From: a virus | Strand: one strand, 5' to 3' | IMG/VR virus record: IMGVR_UViG_3300046680_000350 | Coordinates: 1 to 24,220 of that record | DNA: 24,220 nucleotides | In this document: positions 21,160 to 24,220 of the stretch, one piece after another | Numbering within the stretch: the stretch's first letter is position 1 | Layout of the letters: each line of letters begins with the position of its first letter | Position numbers and translations under genes: made by a program | The notes under the pieces: generated by a model | The model's database searches: none | Told to the model about the DNA's origin: nothing | What the model saw: only the letters and a program-made list of their open reading frames with translations

Positions 21160-21528
21160 CTACAGACCGAGGTCGAGCGCTACCAGACTGGCTGCCTGCA
21201 TCGTGTTGTCGGTGTTCAACGCGTACGCCGTAAACGCGACAGTATGCGAACCAGGACTGAGAACCGCTTTCGCGACAATCTGCTGACCAGCAGAATCATT
21301 ATAGATACTGACGCCGTCAACACTGATGTCGACCTGCGCAATATCGTTCTGGGCGGCATTGCTGCGCCCGAAGAACAGGACCGTGTGCCCAGTCCCGGTG
21401 ACAACCTCACTGGCCGCCTGAAACAGCGACGTACTGGCGTTCTGCGGCAGCGGCACGCCCACTGCGGTAGCCACCAGCAGCGAAACGGGCGTACCGGAAC
21501 CGGTCGTGGTACTGATGCTGGCAGTCAC
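21160..21528 (-). CDS. Small beta-rich protein upstream of portal
   Basis: A 122-aa protein; GTG start at 21528 with AGAGGA upstream. An ATG two bases earlier is followed by an immediate stop and is not used. It begins MTASISTTTGSGTPVSLLVA and is strand-rich throughout: HTVLFFGRSNAAQNDIAQVD, ISVDGVSIYNDSAGQQIVAK, SPGSHTVAFTAYALNTDNTM. The pattern of alternating short strands with 'G-S-H-T-V-x-F-x-A' resembles Ig-like or jelly-roll domains of surface proteins. It follows two fiber-like genes with a 9-bp gap and ends 23 bp before the portal ATG. A virion surface or fiber accessory protein is the best guess; no family recognised. Confidence 0.7.
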   Translation of the reverse strand: MTASISTTTGSGTPVSLLVATAVGVPLPQNASTSLFQAASEVVTGTGHTVLFFGRSNAAQNDIAQVDISVDGVSIYNDSAGQQIVAKAVLSPGSHTVAFTAYALNTDNTMQAASLVALDLGL

Positions 21529-21537
21529 ATACGTCCT

Positions 21538-22488
21538 CTACGGAAGGGCAAACTTGGAAGCAGACGTGATCGTGCAGTTGGCGGTGTCCGCCAGACTGGT
21601 GCAGATACGGGTCGTGGCAATCCAGGCGGTGACACAACCGATACCGAGGAAGTCCGGATTGGGTATGTAGCCACTGGTCCCCACAGACGCGACCGCCGCA
21701 GCGAGGCTCCCGAAAACGGTCTGCCCGTACTGAACGATCATCTGGTCGGCGACCGTACCGGACCCGAAAATCCACAGCCGCTGAAGCGTAGAAGAATTCG
21801 TGCCGCCGCCGACAGCCGTCTTCACACCGTTGTTGTCATAGTTCAACGGGTCGAAAGCACTCGTCGGAACCGTCGTCTCCGAATTCGTGGTACGCAGTGC
21901 GTACAAGAACTGTGCTGGTGACTCAGCCGGAGCGGTCACCACGTGCGGATCATTAGACGTACTGCCGGACGCGAGGCCCCACCCGAACGACGGGGAGAAG
22001 AACGAACCCACCGCCTTGTTGAACGTCAGATTCGCGTTCGGCGTCACTACATTGTCCGTAGGCTCGAACGGCCCCAGCCCATACATCAGGTCGTAAACCT
22101 GATTGTGGTTCTGCTGAAGCACCGTCGGCAACGCCTGAAGCGAGAAGATCGCCCCACCAGGCGGGGTGGATCCGGTGATCCCGAGCTGGATCAGCGTACG
22201 GCGCTGCGCATCCGTAGGCCGCGCAGCCAGCGCGCTGATGTTGCCGTTGACGTCCGAAACCCACCAGTTCACCACCCGGTTCGCCGCAGCCCCGCTGATC
22301 GTGACCGTCTGCGCGGGAATCGTCACCGGCGTGATGATCGGATTGTTCGGCTGGGAGACAAAATCGCAAAGAAACGCGTTGGCCTGGGTGAACGTGAACG
22401 TGTTCGTCGGCGAACTGACCGCCATGAGACCACCGGACACAACACCCGTGGACAGCGACGGATACTTCGAATTCGGGTTATACGACAT
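21538..22488 (-). CDS. Fiber- or receptor-binding-like protein
   Basis: A 316-aa protein. The ATG at 22488 (MSYNPNSKYPSLSTGVVSGG) is preferred; a GTG at 22512 would add eight residues. It overlaps the upstream gene by 11 bp. The N-terminal part (TFTQANAFLCDFVSQPNNPI, TPVTIPAQTVTISGAAANRV, VNWWVSDVNGNISALAARPT) and the C-terminal part (TLQRLWIFGSGTVADQMIVQ, YGQTVFGSLAAAVASVG, then a TAWIATTRICTSLADTANC-like end) follow the layout of tail-fiber or baseplate proteins: 'x-R-L-W-I/Y-F ... V-Q-Y-G-Q-T-x-F-x-S-L-x-x-A', then a final 'x-x-W-I-x-x-x-x-x-x-T-x-L' strand. It is unusual to find such a gene upstream of portal instead of after the tape measure. Receptor binding is inferred. Confidence 0.72.
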   Translation of the reverse strand: MSYNPNSKYPSLSTGVVSGGLMAVSSPTNTFTFTQANAFLCDFVSQPNNPIITPVTIPAQTVTISGAAANRVVNWWVSDVNGNISALAARPTDAQRRTLIQLGITGSTPPGGAIFSLQALPTVLQQNHNQVYDLMYGLGPFEPTDNVVTPNANLTFNKAVGSFFSPSFGWGLASGSTSNDPHVVTAPAESPAQFLYALRTTNSETTVPTSAFDPLNYDNNGVKTAVGGGTNSSTLQRLWIFGSGTVADQMIVQYGQTVFGSLAAAVASVGTSGYIPNPDFLGIGCVTAWIATTRICTSLADTANCTITSASKFALP

Positions 22489-23131
22489 ACCAGGCCCCCG
22501 TGACCCCGCCACTAGAAGCCACCGTGATGGACACGTACTGATTCACAAGCGTGGAAGTCGGAGCACCATCAATGGTCTCACCGGACTGCGCAGCCACAGT
22601 AACCACGTTGGTACTGCTGTCGATCTTCTTGATGTCATACCGGTTCAGAACCCCGACAGCACTAGGCAGCGTGACAGTGACCGGAGCCGACGCAGCATTG
22701 ACATAAACCGTCCGGTCGTACACCGTCAACGCAGACGAACCAGTGATCGTCCTGTACCCGGTGTTCTGAAGGGAAATCCAGATCGCAGCACCCGTCGCCA
22801 CACCCACCGCAATGAAAACACCGCCCGAGGTGTTGTTGATCCACAAGGAACCCTTGGCATAACCCTGAGTACCGTCATTGGAAACCGTAGGCGCAACCGT
22901 TGCCGTGACATTCGTCAGCGGCACACCGTTCAGACTGTTCCCGAACGCATGCGGAGTCCCCCACAGGCCAGCAGCCCGGGGACCGTAATAGAACCCGACG
23001 TTCGTCGTATCGAGGTAGAAATCCCCGTCGAGGGACCCCACAAGATTCGACGCCGGAGCACCCGCCCCCGAAAGCCAGCTGAACCCACGCGGACCGGACG
23101 TACCCGCCGTGGTAACCGTGACATTGACCAC
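22478..23131 (-). CDS. Fiber-like virion protein
   Basis: About 217 aa. GTG at 23131 (MVNVTVTTAGTSGPRGFSWL) follows AGGGGGG at a workable distance; GTG at 23140 is possible but lies on top of that ribosome site. Residues about 14-50 read GPRGFSWLSGAGAPASNLVG and GDFYLDTTNVGFYYGPRAAG, then LWG. This 'G-x-x-G-D-x-Y-L-D-T ... Y-G-P-x-x-x-G-x-W-G' motif is widespread in phage fibers and head fibers. The middle (KGSLWINNTSGGVFIAVGVA, TGAAIWISLQN) is a repeat of the same type. The end (SSTNVVTVAAQSGETIDGAP, TSTLVNQYVSITVASSGGVT) resembles a common fiber C-terminal fold. It is upstream of portal with other fiber-like genes, so it may be a head or neck fiber. Confidence 0.78.
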   Translation of the reverse strand: MVNVTVTTAGTSGPRGFSWLSGAGAPASNLVGSLDGDFYLDTTNVGFYYGPRAAGLWGTPHAFGNSLNGVPLTNVTATVAPTVSNDGTQGYAKGSLWINNTSGGVFIAVGVATGAAIWISLQNTGYRTITGSSALTVYDRTVYVNAASAPVTVTLPSAVGVLNRYDIKKIDSSTNVVTVAAQSGETIDGAPTSTLVNQYVSITVASSGGVTGAWYVV

Positions 23132-23144
23132 CGAAAGCACCCCC

Positions 23145-23516
23145 CTACGGAGCCGGAACCGCCTGTGCGAGGAACACGCCCGTCATCAACGCCGTCGCAT
23201 CACTAAGACCCTGGTCCATCCACAGCGTGTAATTGCCGCCACCACCGGACAACAGCCCCGTCGCAGCAGCATTCACCACCACCGTCACCGCAGAAGCGGC
23301 CGTGCTCACCAGGATCGTGCCATTCCCGGTGGACGCCGTACTGGTCACACTGAAAATCGACGCCGCCGAAGAAGCCGTACTGCGGACAATGAACTCGAAA
23401 ATCTTGCCCGTCAGGTTCGCGAGAGAACCATCCTCGTTGTACACCGTGACGACCACCGACCACTGCGACCCCTGGGCCGTCACAACGGTGTAGTTGTTCG
23501 GAAGGAGCGCCGTCAT
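23145..23516 (-). CDS. Ig-like N-terminal baseplate/fiber accessory protein
   Basis: A 123-aa protein, ATG at 23516 behind GAGGGAGGG. It begins MTALLPNNYTVVTAQGSQWS and continues VVVTVYNEDGSLANLTGKIF, EFIVRSTASSAASIFSVTST. The pattern 'q-G-s-x-w-x-v-x-v-x-x-x-n-e-D-G-s-x-x-d/n-L-t-G-k' is seen in N-terminal attachment domains of baseplate and fiber accessory proteins. The end reads GNYTLWMDQGLSDATALMTG, VFLAQAVPAP. It probably helps anchor the two fiber-like proteins that follow. The link to fibers is inferred from order and fold resemblance. Confidence 0.7.
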   Translation of the reverse strand: MTALLPNNYTVVTAQGSQWSVVVTVYNEDGSLANLTGKIFEFIVRSTASSAASIFSVTSTASTGNGTILVSTAASAVTVVVNAAATGLLSGGGGNYTLWMDQGLSDATALMTGVFLAQAVPAP

Positions 23517-23529
23517 AACCCTCCCTCAA

Positions 23530-23754
23530 CTACTCGTCCTGGGAACAATGGCAGATCAGGCCGCCGATGGTGTACTCGGAGAGGCGGGCAGGCAACGGCT
23601 CCGTGTCGTCCGTGTCATCCACCGGAACCGGAACCGGGAGGATCGGCATGACCGGCCCCCACGGAGACTCGAAAGGCTCCACAGGAACCGGGAGAATCGG
23701 AGAGAACTCATCGAGGGGAACAGGCGGATGACACCGGGGGCAGATGCTACACAT
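23530..23754 (-). CDS. 74-residue proline-rich protein carrying the portal peptide
   Basis: ATG at 23754 (MCSICPRCHPPVPLDEFSPI) overlaps the previous stop by 8 bp. Frames starting at 23945 or 23955 are rejected, because they lie wholly inside the 92-aa gene and give Arg/Cys-rich shadow sequence. The N-terminus has CxxC-xx-C (C2, C5, C8) plus H9, and the end has CHC (C68, H69, C70), so one zinc ion could close the chain into a ring. Between them lie FSPILPVPV (17-25), PILPVPV (37-43) and PARLSEYTIGG (55-65), the last two elements in the order of the portal N-terminus. Length and cysteines are unlike any family I know. It may compete with or bind the same partner as the portal arm; that is inference. 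Confidence 0.72.
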   Translation of the reverse strand: MCSICPRCHPPVPLDEFSPILPVPVEPFESPWGPVMPILPVPVPVDDTDDTEPLPARLSEYTIGGLICHCSQDE

Positions 23755-24025
23755 CGCCGGAATCCCCATCCCACACGTCCTGCGGGAACACCACCGAAGC
23801 CTCCCAGTCGCCGTTCGGCCAGAACTCCACCGACGACACCGTCTCCCCGTTCGGATTCCACTCGATCCGCCTGATCCGAGGACACGGCTGCAACTGCGCA
23901 GGCAACGCATGCACCCGCACATGAATACCGCCGCAGTACCAGCACGCCGAAACACCGTCCGCCTCGCCCGAGAAGATCAGCCGCGCTTGCGCCATATCCT
24001 CAGCAGACAGATCGTGCTCACTCAT
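23747..24025 (-). CDS. Small hypothetical protein with CxxC motif
   Basis: A 92-aa acidic protein, ATG at 24025 overlapping the preceding stop by 8 bp (ATGAGTGA) and its own stop overlapping the next start by 8 bp. It begins MSEHDLSAEDMAQARLIFSG and continues EADGVSACWYCGGIHVRVHA. The pair CWYCGG with H at 'GGIHVRVH' could bind a metal. The second half is strand-rich (IRRIEWNPNGETVSSVEFWP, NGDWEASVVFPQDVWDGDSG). No family is recognised. Tight overlaps on both sides show it belongs to the same operon as the 74-aa gene. Position near the start of the head module suggests a role in packaging or early assembly, without direct evidence. Confidence 0.75.
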   Translation of the reverse strand: MSEHDLSAEDMAQARLIFSGEADGVSACWYCGGIHVRVHALPAQLQPCPRIRRIEWNPNGETVSSVEFWPNGDWEASVVFPQDVWDGDSGDV

Positions 24026-24220
24026 CGCCGTACCCGCCGTCCAGCAGCGAACCCACCAGCGTCACCGTCGCCTCCCGCTCACCCGCCGCGTCGAGAGGGC
24101 GCACAAACGGCCCCACCAGCCGCACGTCACAACCGGCCGTGAACGGCTGCTCCTCACAGGACTCGACGCGGATCCTCACCCGACCGCCGTCCTGGTCACC
24201 ACCGGAACCGCCGCATGCGG
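24018..24220 (-). CDS. C-terminal part of an unidentified protein, 5' end outside window
   Basis: An open frame enters from the right edge and ends in TGA at 24018-24020, overlapping the start of the 92-aa gene by 8 bp. The last 66 residues read ACGGSGGDQDGGRVRIRVES, CEEQPFTAGCDVRLVGPFVR, PLDAAGEREATVTLVGSLLD and GGYGDE. It is acidic, with two cysteines nine residues apart and regular strand-like spacing (VRIRV, VRLVGPFV, ATVTLVG). The start lies beyond the window, so length and domains are unknown. The overlap and the coding character support a real gene of the same operon. Function unknown; no motif of a terminase or other packaging enzyme is visible in this part. Confidence 0.7.
   Translation of the reverse strand, partial: ACGGSGGDQDGGRVRIRVESCEEQPFTAGCDVRLVGPFVRPLDAAGEREATVTLVGSLLDGGYGDE

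Noticed and set aside
19085-21286. A 733-codon plus-strand frame
   Set aside because: It is a shadow of the portal gene with very high Arg and His content and no recognisable domain.
23556-23945. A 129-aa frame over the 74-aa gene
   Set aside because: It uses a different frame, Arg/Ser-rich, with no ribosome site; the frame ending at 23530 carries the portal-like motif.
1-24220. tRNA genes, CRISPR arrays, insertion sequences, integrase or attachment sites
   Set aside because: No cloverleaf, regularly spaced repeats, transposase or integrase motifs were seen by reading; a dedicated search was not possible.

Overview
The window looks like the structural (head, connector and tail) module of a long-tailed siphophage or related prophage, probably of a GC-rich actinobacterium such as Streptomyces. 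The reasons are GC-rich sequence, frequent GTG starts, tight gene spacing with 1-11 bp overlaps, a classic portal-protease-capsid-connector-tail tube-chaperone-tape measure order, and several small proteins that resemble conserved actinophage proteins. The host is an inference. All supported genes lie on the minus strand, so the genes read from the right edge to the left edge. The large plus-strand reading frames are shadows.

Reading right to left. (1) 24220-21160: small cysteine-containing proteins, then a fiber-like cassette (123, about 217, 316 and 122 aa) placed unusually upstream of the portal gene. (2) 21136-14565: head assembly. The portal protein is about 1160 aa and carries a ParB-like 'DGHHR' domain, a four-cysteine motif and a complete Nudix hydrolase box after its portal part. 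A 73-aa protein follows, then a 942-aa protein with a prohead-protease N-terminus, two zinc-ribbon motifs and a scaffold-like C-terminus. (3) 14537-11166: the 608-aa major capsid protein with an inserted beta domain, and three beta-rich putative capsid-surface proteins; the first sits between two strong hairpins. (4) 11156-7674: conserved small virion proteins, a 58-aa zinc ribbon that seems to start at ATA, a head-tail connector, a very basic 49-aa protein and tail-completion proteins. (5) 7664-1: the major tail (tube) protein with duplicated beta modules, a terminator hairpin, tail assembly chaperones joined by a +1/-2 frameshift, a 961-aa tape measure protein, a 466-aa hub-like tail-tip protein, a small gene with no normal start, and two tip or fiber-like proteins, the last cut by the window edge.

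Together the genes build a DNA-filled capsid, the neck and a tail whose length is set by the tape measure. Terminator-like hairpins directly after the major capsid and major tail genes probably set expression steps within one long transcript. The most unusual features are the portal with an apparent enzymatic tail, a proline-rich peptide shared by the portal N-terminus and a separate 74-aa protein, the protease/zinc-ribbon/scaffold polyprotein, and a beta module shared between tube and connector. No stretch longer than 300 bases lacks a gene. I saw no tRNA, CRISPR array, insertion sequence, integrase or attachment site.
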